From Pseudoxanthomonas indica (GTDB taxonomy: Bacteria > Pseudomonadota > Gammaproteobacteria > Xanthomonadales > Xanthomonadaceae): a stretch of DNA of 64,000 nt. The position numbers and the translations under genes were made by a program. The stretch is from assembly GCF_900167565.1 (NCBI RefSeq), contig NZ_FUZV01000001.1, forward strand, positions 124,001 through 188,000. The letters are read 5' to 3'. Shown here in pieces: positions 1-8,723 of this stretch. The first letter of the stretch is position 1; each line of letters opens with the position of its first letter. The notes beneath the pieces were generated by a model. The model saw nothing but the letters and a program-made list of their open reading frames with translations, did not search any database and was not told where the DNA came from.

Positions 1-1962
1 CTGGCCCACGCCGGTGACGTGAAGTACCACATGGGCTTCTCGGCCGACATCGCCACCCCCGGTGGCCCGGTCCACCTGGCGCTGGCGTTCAATCCCTCGC
101 ACCTGGAAATCGTCGACCCGGTCGTGGTCGGCAGCGTCCGTTCGCGCCAGGAACGCCGTGGCGATACCGAACGCCAGGCGGTCCTGCCGATCCTGATGCA
201 TGGCGACGCCGCGTTCGCTGGCCAGGGCGTGGTGATGGAGCTGTTCCAGATGTCGCAGGCGCGCGGCTTTGCCGTCGGCGGCACCCTGCACATCGTCATC
301 AACAACCAGATCGGCTTCACCACCAGCGCCCGCGATGACGCGCGCTCCACCCTGTACTGCACCGACGTGGCCAAGATGATCGGCGCGCCGGTGCTGCACG
401 TGAATGGCGACGACCCGGAAGCCGTGGTGTTCTGCGCCAACCTGGCCTATGACTTCCGTCAGCAGTTCAAGAAGGACGTGGTCATCGACCTGGTCTGCTA
501 CCGCCGCCACGGCCACAACGAGGCCGACGAGCCGGCGGCGACCCAGCCGCTGATGTACCAGACCATCCGCAAGCATCCGACCACGCGCGAGCTTTACGCG
601 GCCAAGCTGGAAGCCGAGGGCGTGGTGCCGGCCGACGGCGGCAAGGCGCTGGTGGATCAGTACCGCGACAAGCTGGACTCCGGCGAATACACCACCGAGC
701 TGGCCAAGCAGAAGGGTGACGAGCTGGCGATTGACTGGTCGAAGTACCTGACCGGCAAGCTGACCGACAAGGTCGACACCAAGGTCAAGCGCAAGTCGCT
801 GGACGCGCTGGCCAAGATCATCACCACCATCCCGACCGGCGTGGCGCTGCATCCGCGCGTGGCCAAGATCTACGAAGACCGCGTCAAGATGGCGGCCGGC
901 GAACTGCCGGGCGACTGGGGCTTTGCCGAAAACCTCGCCTACGCCACCCTGCTGGCCGAAGGCCATGGCCTGCGCCTGGTCGGCCAGGATGCCGGCCGCG
1001 GCACGTTCTTCCACCGTCACGCGATCCTGCATGACCAGAAGACCGACAGCTACTTCCTGCCGTTGCGCCAGCTGGTGGAATCGCCGGAACAGGCCACCGT
1101 CATCGACTCGCTGTTGAGCGAGGAAGCGGTGATGGCATTCGAGTACGGCTTCTCCACCACCGATCCCAACACCCTGTGCCTGTGGGAAGCGCAGTTCGGC
1201 GATTTCGCCAATGGCGCGCAGGTGGTGATCGATCAGTTCATCGCCGCCGGCGAAGCCAAGTGGGGTCGTATCAGCGGCCTGACCCTGCTGCTGCCGCATG
1301 GCTACGAAGGCCAGGGCCCGGAGCACAGCTCGGCCCGCCTGGAACGCTTCCTGCAGATGTGCGCGCTGGAAAACATGCTGGTCTGCGTGCCGACCACGCC
1401 GGCCCAGTGCTACCACATGCTGCGCCGGCAGATGCGCATGACCACCCGCAAGCCGCTGGTGGTGATGACGCCCAAGTCGCTGCTGCGCCACAAGCTGGCC
1501 GTGTCCAGCCTGGACGAACTGGCCAACGGCGAATTCCAGCACCTGATTGGCGACGCCTCGGCCGACCCGAAGAAGGTCAAGCGCGTCGTGCTCTGCTCGG
1601 GCAAGGTCTATTACGACCTGCTCGAAGACCAGCAGAAGCGCGGCCAGGACGACGTGGCCATCGTGCGCGTGGAGCAGTTGTATCCGTTCCCTCGCGAAGC
1701 GCTGGCCGCCGAGCTCAAGCGCTTCAACAAGGCCGCTGACGTGGTCTGGTGCCAGGAAGAGCCGCAGAACCAGGGTGCGTGGTACCAGATCCGCCACCAC
1801 CTCAACGCCTGCCTGGCCGAGAAGCAGAGCCTGCACTATGCCGGCCGTTCGCGTTCGCCCTCGCCGGCTGCCGGCCATTTTGCCGAGCACGTGGAAGAAC
1901 AGCTCAAGCTGGTCGCCGACGCGCTGGTCAATTCCTTCAACAACGACGTCGTCGCCGAATAA
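1..1962 (+). CDS. sucA: 2-oxoglutarate dehydrogenase E1 component (5' truncated by window edge)
   Basis: Thiamine-diphosphate-dependent E1 subunit of the 2-oxoglutarate dehydrogenase complex, which decarboxylates 2-oxoglutarate in the TCA cycle. The frame is open from base 1, so the gene starts outside the window. About 653 C-terminal residues are visible, against roughly 930 to 945 for the family, so about 290 are missing. The visible part opens with HMGFSAD and carries the NPSHLEIVDPVV stretch, HGDAAFAGQGVVME, the RRHGHNEADEP region and the C-terminal transketolase-like domain with GQDAGRGTFFHRHA and HGYEGQGPEHSSAR. sucB follows 54 bases downstream and lpd after it, so this is the usual sucA-sucB-lpd order. 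The GTG at 19 is internal, not a start. Confidence 0.97.
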   Translation: MAHAGDVKYHMGFSADIATPGGPVHLALAFNPSHLEIVDPVVVGSVRSRQERRGDTERQAVLPILMHGDAAFAGQGVVMELFQMSQARGFAVGGTLHIVINNQIGFTTSARDDARSTLYCTDVAKMIGAPVLHVNGDDPEAVVFCANLAYDFRQQFKKDVVIDLVCYRRHGHNEADEPAATQPLMYQTIRKHPTTRELYAAKLEAEGVVPADGGKALVDQYRDKLDSGEYTTELAKQKGDELAIDWSKYLTGKLTDKVDTKVKRKSLDALAKIITTIPTGVALHPRVAKIYEDRVKMAAGELPGDWGFAENLAYATLLAEGHGLRLVGQDAGRGTFFHRHAILHDQKTDSYFLPLRQLVESPEQATVIDSLLSEEAVMAFEYGFSTTDPNTLCLWEAQFGDFANGAQVVIDQFIAAGEAKWGRISGLTLLLPHGYEGQGPEHSSARLERFLQMCALENMLVCVPTTPAQCYHMLRRQMRMTTRKPLVVMTPKSLLRHKLAVSSLDELANGEFQHLIGDASADPKKVKRVVLCSGKVYYDLLEDQQKRGQDDVAIVRVEQLYPFPREALAAELKRFNKAADVVWCQEEPQNQGAWYQIRHHLNACLAEKQSLHYAGRSRSPSPAAGHFAEHVEEQLKLVADALVNSFNNDVVAE

Positions 1963-2016
1963 TCGCGACGCTCGCCCCTCTTACCGCATACGAACCACAA
2001 CAGGACGTCTTCACCC

Positions 2017-3249
2017 ATGGCCACCGAAGTCAAAGTTCCCGTTCTCCCCGAATCCGTGTCTGACGCGACCATCGCCACCTGGCACAAGAAGGTGGGTGAT
2101 GCGGTCAAGCGCGACGAGAACCTGCTGGACCTGGAAACCGACAAGGTCGTGCTGGAAGTGCCCTCGCCCGTCGATGGCGTGCTGAAGGAAATCAAGTTCA
2201 AGGAAGGCGACACCGTCACCAGCCAGCAGCTGCTGGCCGTGATCGAGGAAGGCGCCGCCGCGGCCGCGCCGGCCCCGGCCGCCGAGGAGAAGAAGCCCGC
2301 CGCCGGCGCGCAGGAAGTGCAGCCCAAGGCCGAAGCCGCCAAGAGCGACGCCGCGGCCCCGTCCAGCACCAAGCCGGCGCCCGCAGGCAGCAGTGCCACC
2401 GACGCGCTGCCGCCGGGTGCACGCTTCACCGCCGTGACGCAGAACATCGACCCTTCGCAGGTCGAAGGCACCGGCCGCCGTGGCGCCGTGACCAAGGAAG
2501 ACCTGGTCAACTACGCCAGCGGCAAGACCGCCGGCGTGTCCGCTGGCGCCCGTCCGGAAGAGCGCGTGCCGATGACCCGCATCCGTGCGCGCATCGCCGA
2601 GCGCCTGATGCAGTCCAAGAACTCGATCGCCATGCTGACCTCGTTCAACGAAGTCAACCTGGGCAAGGTCATGGCCATGCGCAAGGAGCTGGGCGAGTCG
2701 TTCGAGAAGGCCAATGGCATCAAGCTGGGTTTCATGAGCTTCTTCGCCAAGGCCGCGGCCAACGCGCTGCAGCGCCACCCGGTGGTCAACGCCTCGGTCG
2801 ACGGCAACGACGTGATCTATCACGGCTACGCCGACATCTCGATCGCCGTGTCCACCGACAAGGGCCTGGTCACGCCGGTGCTGCGCAATGTCGAGCGCCT
2901 GGGTTTTGCCGACATCGAAAAGGGCATTGCCGAATACGCCAAGAAGGCGCGCGACGGCAAGCTGGGCCTGGATGATCTGCAGGGCGGCACCTTCACCATC
3001 ACCAACGGCGGCACCTTCGGCTCGCTGATGTCCACCCCGATCGTCAACCCGCCGCAGAGCGCCATCCTGGGCATGCACGCGATCAAGGAACGCGCCATCG
3101 TCGAGAACGGACAGGTCATCGCCGCGCCGATGATGTACATCGCGCTGTCCTACGATCACCGCATCATCGACGGCAAGGACGCGGTGCTGTTCCTGGTCGA
3201 CATCAAGAACCAGCTGGAAAATCCGCATCGCATGCTGTTGGGCATGTAA
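2017..3249 (+). CDS. sucB: 2-oxoglutarate dehydrogenase E2, dihydrolipoyl succinyltransferase
   Basis: Core acyltransferase of the 2-oxoglutarate dehydrogenase complex; it transfers succinyl from lipoyl-lysine to CoA. The 410 residues match the family length. Domains in order: an N-terminal lipoyl domain with the lipoylated Lys43 in ETDKVVLEV, an Ala/Pro/Glu/Lys-rich linker (about 85 to 125), a peripheral subunit-binding domain (about 130 to 165, [13 protein letters not shown]), and the catalytic domain ending with [13 protein letters not shown], where His381 and Asp385 are the catalytic pair. The ATG at 2017 is preceded by AACAGGACG. It sits between sucA and lpd; 131 bases holding an inverted-repeat element separate it from lpd, which could allow differential expression. 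Confidence 0.97.
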   Translation: MATEVKVPVLPESVSDATIATWHKKVGDAVKRDENLLDLETDKVVLEVPSPVDGVLKEIKFKEGDTVTSQQLLAVIEEGAAAAAPAPAAEEKKPAAGAQEVQPKAEAAKSDAAAPSSTKPAPAGSSATDALPPGARFTAVTQNIDPSQVEGTGRRGAVTKEDLVNYASGKTAGVSAGARPEERVPMTRIRARIAERLMQSKNSIAMLTSFNEVNLGKVMAMRKELGESFEKANGIKLGFMSFFAKAAANALQRHPVVNASVDGNDVIYHGYADISIAVSTDKGLVTPVLRNVERLGFADIEKGIAEYAKKARDGKLGLDDLQGGTFTITNGGTFGSLMSTPIVNPPQSAILGMHAIKERAIVENGQVIAAPMMYIALSYDHRIIDGKDAVLFLVDIKNQLENPHRMLLGM

Positions 3250-3256
3250 TCCACTG

Positions 3257-3356
3257 CCCCTCTCCCGCGTGCGGGAGAGGGTTGGGGTGAGGGCCTGCTC
3301 CCTCGCCTGCACTCATCCGGCGCTACGCGCCACCTTCTCCCGCCAGCGGGAGAAGG
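3257..3356. repeat. paired intergenic inverted-repeat element
   Basis: Two hairpins lie between sucB and lpd. The first has arms CCTCTCCCGC (3259-3268) and GCGGGAGAGG (3271-3280), followed by GTTGGGGTGAGGG. The second has arms CCTTCTCCCGC (3333-3343) and GCGGGAGAAGG (3346-3356). They look like two copies of one element in opposite orientation. Similar copies are at 7131-7168 and 29571-29690, so this is a dispersed family. It may stabilise or attenuate the sucAB-lpd mRNA; that is inference. Confidence 0.75.
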
Positions 3357-3380
3357 GGAAAAAACAAACAGGACTTCCGC

Positions 3381-4823
3381 ATGAGCGAGCAACAGAATTT
3401 CGACGTCGTCGTCATCGGTGCCGGTCCGGCCGGTTACCACGCGGCCATCCGCGCCGCGCAGCTGGGCATGAAGGTCGCCTGCATCGATGCCGCGCTGGGC
3501 AAGGATGGCAAGCCGGCGCTGGGCGGCACCTGCCTGCGCGTGGGTTGCGTGCCGTCCAAGGCGCTGCTCGACAGCTCGCGCCAGTACTACAACCTGCAGC
3601 ACCTGTTCGGCGAACACGGCATCACCACCAAGGATGCGCAGATCGACATCGCCACGATGGTTGGCCGCAAGGACAAGATCGTCAAGCAGTTCACCGGCGG
3701 CATCGCCATGCTGTTCAAGGCCAACAAGATCACGCCGTTCTACGGCTTCGGTCAGTTGCAGCCGGGCAACGTGGTCAAGGTCAAGCAGCATGACGGCAGC
3801 GAAGTGGAGCTCAAGGGCACCAACGTCGTGATCGCCGCCGGCTCGGATTCGATCGAGCTGCCGTTCGCCAAGTTCGACAACGAGTACATCGTCGACAACG
3901 TCGGCGCCCTGGACTTCACCGCCGTGCCGAAGCGCCTGGCCGTGATCGGCGCCGGCGTGATTGGCCTGGAACTGGGCAGCGTGTGGAAGCGCCTGGGCGC
4001 CGAGGTCACCATCCTGGAAGCGCTGCCGGACTTCCTGGCCGCCGCCGATGCCGAAGTGGCCAAGACCGCCGCGCGCGAATTCAAGAAGCAGGGCCTGGAC
4101 ATCCGCCTGGGCGCCAAGGTCAGCAAGACCGAGATCACTGGCAAGGGCAAGGCCAAGGAAGTGGTGGTCAGCTACACCGATGGCGAAGGCGACAAGACCC
4201 TCACCGTCGACAAACTGCTGGTGGCCGTGGGCCGTCGCGCCGCCTCCAAGGGCCTGCTGGCCGAGGGCACCGGCGTGAAGGTCAACGAGCGTGGCCAGAT
4301 CGAAGTCGATGATCACTGCCACACCGGCGTCGATGGCGTCTGGGCCGTCGGCGACTGCGTGCGCGGGCCGATGCTGGCGCACAAGGGCTTCGAGGAAGGC
4401 ATTGCCGTCGCCGAACTGATTGCCGGCCTGCCCGGCCACGTCAATCTCGACACCGTGCCGTGGGTGATCTACACCGAGCCGGAAATCGCCTGGGTCGGCA
4501 AGACCGAGCAGCAGCTCAAGGCCGAAGGCACGCCGTACAAGACCGGCAGCTTCCCGTTCGCGGCGATTGCTCGCGCGGTGGCGATGGGCGAGCCGGCCGG
4601 CTTCGTCAAGGTCATCGCGCATGAGGAAACCGATCGCATCCTCGGCCTGCACCTGGTCGGCGTGGGCGTTTCGGAACTGGTCCACGAAGGCGTGCTGGCG
4701 ATGGAGTTCAACGGTTCGGCCGACGATCTGGCGCGCATCTGCCACGCCCACCCGACCCTGTCCGAAGCCATCCACGACGCCGCGATGGCGGTGAGCAAGC
4801 GCGCCATCCACAAGGCGAACTGA
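3381..4823 (+). CDS. lpd: dihydrolipoyl dehydrogenase (E3)
   Basis: FAD-dependent E3 subunit that reoxidises dihydrolipoyl groups with NAD+ for the 2-oxoacid dehydrogenase complexes. It has 480 residues, normal for the family. Visible features: the N-terminal FAD dinucleotide fold VIGAGPAGYHAA, the redox-active disulfide in GGTCLRVGCVPSK (Cys51 and Cys56), a second nucleotide fold AVIGAGVIGLELGSVW for NAD, the FAD motif WAVGDCVRGP, and the C-terminal dimerisation domain with the catalytic AHPTLSE motif (His457, Glu462). The start ATG follows AACAGGACTTCCGC, with AGGA well spaced. It is the third gene of the sucAB-lpd cluster, and a LOG-family gene begins 4 bases after its stop. Confidence 0.97.
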   Translation: MSEQQNFDVVVIGAGPAGYHAAIRAAQLGMKVACIDAALGKDGKPALGGTCLRVGCVPSKALLDSSRQYYNLQHLFGEHGITTKDAQIDIATMVGRKDKIVKQFTGGIAMLFKANKITPFYGFGQLQPGNVVKVKQHDGSEVELKGTNVVIAAGSDSIELPFAKFDNEYIVDNVGALDFTAVPKRLAVIGAGVIGLELGSVWKRLGAEVTILEALPDFLAAADAEVAKTAAREFKKQGLDIRLGAKVSKTEITGKGKAKEVVVSYTDGEGDKTLTVDKLLVAVGRRAASKGLLAEGTGVKVNERGQIEVDDHCHTGVDGVWAVGDCVRGPMLAHKGFEEGIAVAELIAGLPGHVNLDTVPWVIYTEPEIAWVGKTEQQLKAEGTPYKTGSFPFAAIARAVAMGEPAGFVKVIAHEETDRILGLHLVGVGVSELVHEGVLAMEFNGSADDLARICHAHPTLSEAIHDAAMAVSKRAIHKAN

Positions 4824-4827
4824 GCCC

Positions 4828-5421
4828 TTGAAATCCGTCTGCGTCTACTGCGGATCCAACGCCGGCAGCAAGCCGGCGTACACCGAGCGAGCCATCGCGC
4901 TGGGCGATCGCATCGCCCGCGAAGGCATGGCGCTGGTCTACGGCGGCGGCAATGTCGGCTTGATGGGCGTGGTGGCCGATGCCGTGCTCGCGGCCGGCGG
5001 CGAAGTGATCGGCGTGATTCCCGAGCAACTGGTCAACTGGGAAGTCGCGCACAAGGGCCTGACCCGGCTGGAAGTCGTCGCCAACATGCACGAACGCAAG
5101 ATGCGCATGTTCGACCTGTCCGACGGCTTCGTCGCCCTGCCCGGCGGCTTCGGCACGCTCGACGAGATGTTCGAGATGCTCACCTGGCGTCAGCTTGGCA
5201 TTGGCCAGAAGCCCTGCGCGTTCCTCGACGTCGAGGATTTCTACGCGCCGCTGATCGGCATGATCGACCGCATGGTCGAAGAGCGCTTCCTGCATCCGGA
5301 TCAGCGCCAGGATCTGTGGCACGGCGACAACCTGGATGCGTTGTTCCAGTGGATGCGCGACTACGCGCCGGCGCAGTCGACCAAGTGGATGGACGAGAAG
5401 CGCCGCAACTCGCTGCGCTGA
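4828..5421 (+). CDS. LOG family protein (TIGR00730-type nucleotide hydrolase)
   Basis: A Rossmann-fold protein of 197 residues in the lysine-decarboxylase-like/LOG family. Members hydrolyse cytokinin riboside 5'-monophosphate or related nucleoside monophosphates to base and ribose 5-phosphate. The two family signatures are present: GGGNVGLMG near the N-terminus and LPGGFGTLDEMFE in the middle. The start is the TTG at 4828, which gives the expected N-terminus KSVCVYCGSNAGS; no ATG fits better. It lies 4 bases after the lpd stop and is probably cotranscribed with it. The physiological substrate cannot be told from sequence; older annotations as lysine decarboxylase are usually wrong. Confidence 0.88.
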   Translation: MKSVCVYCGSNAGSKPAYTERAIALGDRIAREGMALVYGGGNVGLMGVVADAVLAAGGEVIGVIPEQLVNWEVAHKGLTRLEVVANMHERKMRMFDLSDGFVALPGGFGTLDEMFEMLTWRQLGIGQKPCAFLDVEDFYAPLIGMIDRMVEERFLHPDQRQDLWHGDNLDALFQWMRDYAPAQSTKWMDEKRRNSLR

Positions 5422-5429
5422 CGGTTGTT

Positions 5430-5494
5430 GCAGGAGGGCCTTCAGGCCCGACCGGAAATCTCGAATCCACGGTCGGGCCTGAAGGCCCTCCTAC
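5430..5494. repeat. GTAG-type REP inverted pair
   Basis: A long near-perfect inverted repeat: left arm 5430-5453 and right arm 5471-5494 match at 23 of 24 positions, with a 17-base loop. Each arm is itself a small hairpin around GAGGGCCTTCAGGCCC. The right arm read on the minus strand begins GTAGGAGGGC, the form typical of xanthomonad REP sequences. It lies 8 bases after the LOG gene stop, so it may also act as an mRNA 3' end. Related copies are at 22187-22242 and 37670-37693. Confidence 0.85.
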
Positions 5495-5562
5495 AAAAGA
5501 AGGGTAGTCGCACTGCCTGCATTCGCTATCCTGTGCGCTGAATCATCCGCGCAGGATTCGTC

Positions 5563-6558
5563 ATGACCACGCCCACCTCCTTCAACGCCTTCCGTATCCA
5601 CAACGACGCCAACGGCTATCGCAGCGGCATCGAGTCGATCACGCTGGATGATTTGAATCCCGGCGAGGTGGTGATCAAGACCGCCTACTCCTCGGTCAAC
5701 TTCAAGGACGCGCTGGCCGGCACCGGCGAAGGCAAGATCCTGCGCACGTTTCCGCTGGTGGGCGGCATCGACGTGGCCGGCCATGTGGTGGCTTCGACAG
5801 ACCCGGCCTTCAAGGAAGGCGACGAAGTGCTGGTGACCGGCTGCGGCCTGAGCGAGCACCGCGATGGCGGCTACGGCGAGTACGCACGGCTGGAAGCCAA
5901 GTGGGTCATCCCGCTGCCCAAGGGCCTGAGCCTGCGCGAGAGCATGATCCTGGGCACCGCCGGCTTCACCGCCGCGCTGGCGCTTCATCGCATGCAGGAC
6001 AACCGTCAGCATCCCGAACTGGGGCCGTTGGCGGTGACCGGCGCCACCGGCGGCGTCGGCTCGCTCGCGGTCAACATCTTCAGCAAGGCCGGCTACCAGG
6101 TGCACGCGATCAGCGGCAAGGCCGAGCATGCGGACTTCCTGAAGTCGCTGGGCGCCAGCGACGTGCTGGGCCGCGAGGCGCTGGCGACGAAGCGGCCGAT
6201 GGAATCGGCGCGCTTTGGCGGTGGCCTGGACAATGTCGGCGGCACCATGCTGGCCAGCCTGCTCGCGCAGACCGCGCCCTACGGCAACGTGGCCAGCGCA
6301 GGCCTGGCCGCGACGCACGAACTGGACACCACCGTCATGCCGTTCATCATCCGTGGCGTGTCGTTGGTCGGGGTCGCTTCGGCCGGCACGGCGCGCGACA
6401 TCCGCGACGATATCTGGCGCCATTTGGCCGACGACTGGAAACCGGACCGCCTGGACGCCATCTGCACCCGGGAAATCGGCTTGGACGGGCTCCCGGAGGT
6501 GTTCCGCACCATGCTCGCGGGCGGTTCCTTTGGCCGCACGCTGGTCAAAATCGCCTGA
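5563..6558 (+). CDS. AcuI/YhdH-type acrylyl-CoA reductase (MDR family quinone oxidoreductase)
   Basis: A 331-residue zinc-independent medium-chain dehydrogenase/reductase of the YhdH/AcuI group; characterised members reduce acrylyl-CoA to propionyl-CoA with NADPH and protect from acrylate. Visible features: NFKDALAGTGEGKI and the substrate loop FPLVGGIDVAGHV near the N-terminus, and the NADPH-binding motif VTGATGGVGSLAVNI followed by GKAEHADFLKSLGAS. No catalytic zinc ligands are evident. The ATG at 5563 follows GCAGGATTCGTC. It stands alone between the REP pair and the PilH-like gene. Substrate assignment rests on family membership only. Confidence 0.88.
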   Translation: MTTPTSFNAFRIHNDANGYRSGIESITLDDLNPGEVVIKTAYSSVNFKDALAGTGEGKILRTFPLVGGIDVAGHVVASTDPAFKEGDEVLVTGCGLSEHRDGGYGEYARLEAKWVIPLPKGLSLRESMILGTAGFTAALALHRMQDNRQHPELGPLAVTGATGGVGSLAVNIFSKAGYQVHAISGKAEHADFLKSLGASDVLGREALATKRPMESARFGGGLDNVGGTMLASLLAQTAPYGNVASAGLAATHELDTTVMPFIIRGVSLVGVASAGTARDIRDDIWRHLADDWKPDRLDAICTREIGLDGLPEVFRTMLAGGSFGRTLVKIA

Positions 6559-6674
6559 GCCGGGCGCCGCCAGCGGGCTGTCAGGCTTTTCCCGGCAGCC
6601 TGTCCGGTGGCCCCCCGTTTCTTTCTCCCAATCCCGTCCCTACAATCGAACGCGGGGACAACTTGGGGAACTCC

Positions 6675-7067
6675 ATGGCAAGAATTTTGATCGTCGATGA
6701 CTCGCCTTCGCAGCTGCTGGGCATCCAGCGCATCATCGAAAAACTGGGGCATGAATCTCTGACCGCCGAAGACGGCGCCGCCGGTGTCGAAGTCGCCAAG
6801 CGCGAACTGCCGGACATGGTGCTGATGGACGTGGTCATGCCCAATCTCAACGGCTTCCAGGCCACGCGCCAGCTCAGCCGCGAGGCCAGCACCAAGCACA
6901 TCCCGGTGATCCTGGTGACCACCAAGGATCAGGACACTGACCGCATGTGGGGACTGCGGCAGGGCGCCAAGGCCTATCTGACCAAGCCGTTCTCGGAAGA
7001 CGAACTGGCCGAAATCATCGAGCGCGTGTTCAACGCGCGCGAACTGCCGGATGCGCCGACGGCCTGA
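6675..7067 (+). CDS. pilH: PilH-like single-domain response regulator
   Basis: A 130-residue CheY-like receiver with no output domain. It resembles PilH of the Pil-Chp twitching system in its opening MARILIVDDSPSQ, in MDVVMPNLNGFQATRQL and in VTTKDQDTDRMWGLRQGAK. The phosphoacceptor is Asp52, with the switch Thr in VTTKD and Lys104 in YLTKPF. The open frame extends far upstream in antisense overlap with the reductase gene, but the ATG at 6675 gives the family N-terminus. Other pil/chp genes are not in the window, so it is an orphan here and partner assignment is uncertain. A strong terminator follows. Confidence 0.87.
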   Translation: MARILIVDDSPSQLLGIQRIIEKLGHESLTAEDGAAGVEVAKRELPDMVLMDVVMPNLNGFQATRQLSREASTKHIPVILVTTKDQDTDRMWGLRQGAKAYLTKPFSEDELAEIIERVFNARELPDAPTA

Positions 7068-7091
7068 GGCAAGGCTTCAGAGCATGAGAAG

Positions 7092-7118
7092 AAAGCAGGC
7101 TACGGCCTGCTTTTTTTT
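7092..7118 (+). terminator. intrinsic terminator after pilH-like gene
   Basis: A perfect stem AAGCAGGC (7093-7100) with GCCTGCTT (7105-7112), loop TACG, running into eight Ts. It lies 25 bases after the response-regulator stop. Confidence 0.92.
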
Positions 7119-7130
7119 GCGCGCGAAGAG

Positions 7131-7168
7131 CGCCCCCATCCCAACCTTCCCCCGCAGGCGGGGGAAGG
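7131..7168. repeat. intergenic inverted-repeat element, single copy
   Basis: Arms CCTTCCCCCGC (7145-7155) and GCGGGGGAAGG (7158-7168) are preceded by CGCCCCCATCCCAA. It is the same family as the paired elements at 3257-3356 and 29571-29690, here as a single half in the convergent gap between the pilH-like gene and cbpA. Confidence 0.7.
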
Positions 7169-7178
7169 GGCTTGGCGG

Positions 7179-8069
7179 TCAGGCTTTCTCGCCGAACGCC
7201 TTGGCCAGGTCGCGGTAGGCCTGCTTCTGTTCTTCCGTGGCGGCCTTGGGCGCGTTGATTTCCAGCTCGACGATCTGATCGCCGGGAGGATTGCCGGGCA
7301 AGCCGCGACCGCGCAGTCGCAACTTGCGGCCGGCCTCGGAGTCCGCCGGGATCTTCAGCTCCACATCGCCACCGAGTGTCGGCACGCTCAGGGTCGCGCC
7401 CAGCGCCGCCTGCCAGGGCGTCACCGCCAGCACGTGGATGATGTTGCGGCCATCCACTTCGAACTGCGGGTGCGCGGCGTACTCGATTTCCAACAGCAGG
7501 TTGCCGCCGTGACTACCCTGTCCGCTCAGGCGGATCACCTGTCCCGGCTTGACGCCCTTGGGCACGCGCACGTCGAACTGCTTGCCGTTGACGTTGACCC
7601 GCACGCTGTCGCCGTCGTGCACCGCCTGCAGCGGAACCGCCAGCTTGGCGCGTGAATCGCGCGTGGCGGTCGGGCCGCGGCTGGCGCCGCCATCCGGGCG
7701 CCCGCGCCGGCCGAACAGGCCTTCGAAGAAATCGCTGAAGCCGCCGTTGCCACCGCCGGTGCTGCCGAACACCTCGTCGAAATCGAACTGCTGGCCGCCA
7801 TAACCGCCCTGGCCGAAATCCGGCGGCGGACGGAATTCCTCGCCCGGACGATACCCACGGGCGCGCAGCTGATCGTAGGCGGCGCGCTTCTGCGGATCGC
7901 GCAGCGCCTCGTAGGCCTCGTTGACCGCTTTGAACTGATCCTCGGCGCCGGCTTCCTTGCTGACATCGGGATGATACTTGCGCGCCTGCCGGCGATAGGC
8001 GGTCTTGATCTCCGCGTCGCCCGCCGAGGGCTCCACGCCGAGTATCGAGTAGTAATCCTTGAACTGCAT
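7179..8069 (-). CDS. cbpA: CbpA-type DnaJ-family co-chaperone (curved DNA-binding protein)
   Basis: A 296-residue class II J-domain protein that stimulates DnaK; E. coli CbpA also binds curved DNA. It has an N-terminal J domain with the HPD motif at residues 33-35, then a Gly/Phe-rich linker (about 80 to 125), then the DnaJ C-terminal substrate-binding domains (about 130 to 285, with VRVPKGVKPGQVIRLSGQG). The zinc finger CxxCxGxG repeats of DnaJ are absent, which separates CbpA from DnaJ. The ATG at 8069 follows GGAG with short spacing. It converges with the pilH-like gene and diverges from the peroxiredoxin gene. No cbpM modulator gene is next to it. Confidence 0.92.
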   Translation of the reverse strand: MQFKDYYSILGVEPSAGDAEIKTAYRRQARKYHPDVSKEAGAEDQFKAVNEAYEALRDPQKRAAYDQLRARGYRPGEEFRPPPDFGQGGYGGQQFDFDEVFGSTGGGNGGFSDFFEGLFGRRGRPDGGASRGPTATRDSRAKLAVPLQAVHDGDSVRVNVNGKQFDVRVPKGVKPGQVIRLSGQGSHGGNLLLEIEYAAHPQFEVDGRNIIHVLAVTPWQAALGATLSVPTLGGDVELKIPADSEAGRKLRLRGRGLPGNPPGDQIVELEINAPKAATEEQKQAYRDLAKAFGEKA

Positions 8070-8243
8070 GGGGGCTCCACCAAATCAGGGCCGCGCGGAC
8101 AGGGGCCAGGGCCGTGATATGGGGCCGCGCGGCGTATTTTCCAGTCGCGCATTCTACCGGGGGGCGGTCGGCGTGAACGTGTAGGCCGGCGTCCGGGAAG
8201 GTCGGGACGCTACACTGGCGGCCTTACCGCACAGGACACCCCC

Positions 8244-8723
8244 ATGAGCATCCAGATCGGCGAACGCATCCCCGAAGTCATCCTCAAGCGCATCCGCGAA
8301 GGCGTGGAAACCGTCGACACCACCGCCCTGTTCGATGGCCGCAAGGCCGTGCTGTTCGCGGTGCCGGGCGCCTTCACCCCCACCTGTTCCGAGAAGCACC
8401 TGCCCGGCTTCGTCCAGCACTTCGACGATTTCCGCAAGCGCGGCATCGAGGTGTTCTGCGTGTCGGTCAACGATCCCTTCGTGATGCAGGCCTGGGGCAA
8501 GTCCCAGCACGTGCCCGATGGCCTGCAGATGCTGGCCGACGGCAATGCCGACCTGGTCAAGGCGCTCGGCCTGGACATGGACGCCAGCGGCTACGGCATG
8601 GGCATCCGCGCGCGCCGCTTCGCCCTGTATGCGGAAGACGGCGTGGTGCGCCAGCTGTTCGTGGAAGCGCCCGGCGAATACAAGGTGTCTTCGGCCGAAC
8701 ACATGCTCGAAGCGCTGGGCTAA
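8244..8723 (+). CDS. Prx5-type peroxiredoxin (AhpC/TSA family)
   Basis: A thiol peroxidase of 159 residues that reduces peroxides through Cys48 in PGAFTPTCSEKHLPGF, the signature of the Prx5/type II group, which usually relies on glutathione or glutaredoxin. The FCVSVNDPFVMQAWG segment and the C-terminal GEYKVSSAEHMLEALG are also typical. The ATG at 8244 follows ACAGGACACCCCC. Its TAA stop overlaps the stop of the convergent pbpC gene in the shared bases CTAA (8720-8723). It is probably cytoplasmic, as no signal peptide is seen. Confidence 0.92.
   Translation: MSIQIGERIPEVILKRIREGVETVDTTALFDGRKAVLFAVPGAFTPTCSEKHLPGFVQHFDDFRKRGIEVFCVSVNDPFVMQAWGKSQHVPDGLQMLADGNADLVKALGLDMDASGYGMGIRARRFALYAEDGVVRQLFVEAPGEYKVSSAEHMLEALG

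Noticed and set aside
3257..3356. CRISPR array
   Set aside because: Only two hairpins in inverted orientation, with no regular spacers and no cas genes anywhere in the window.
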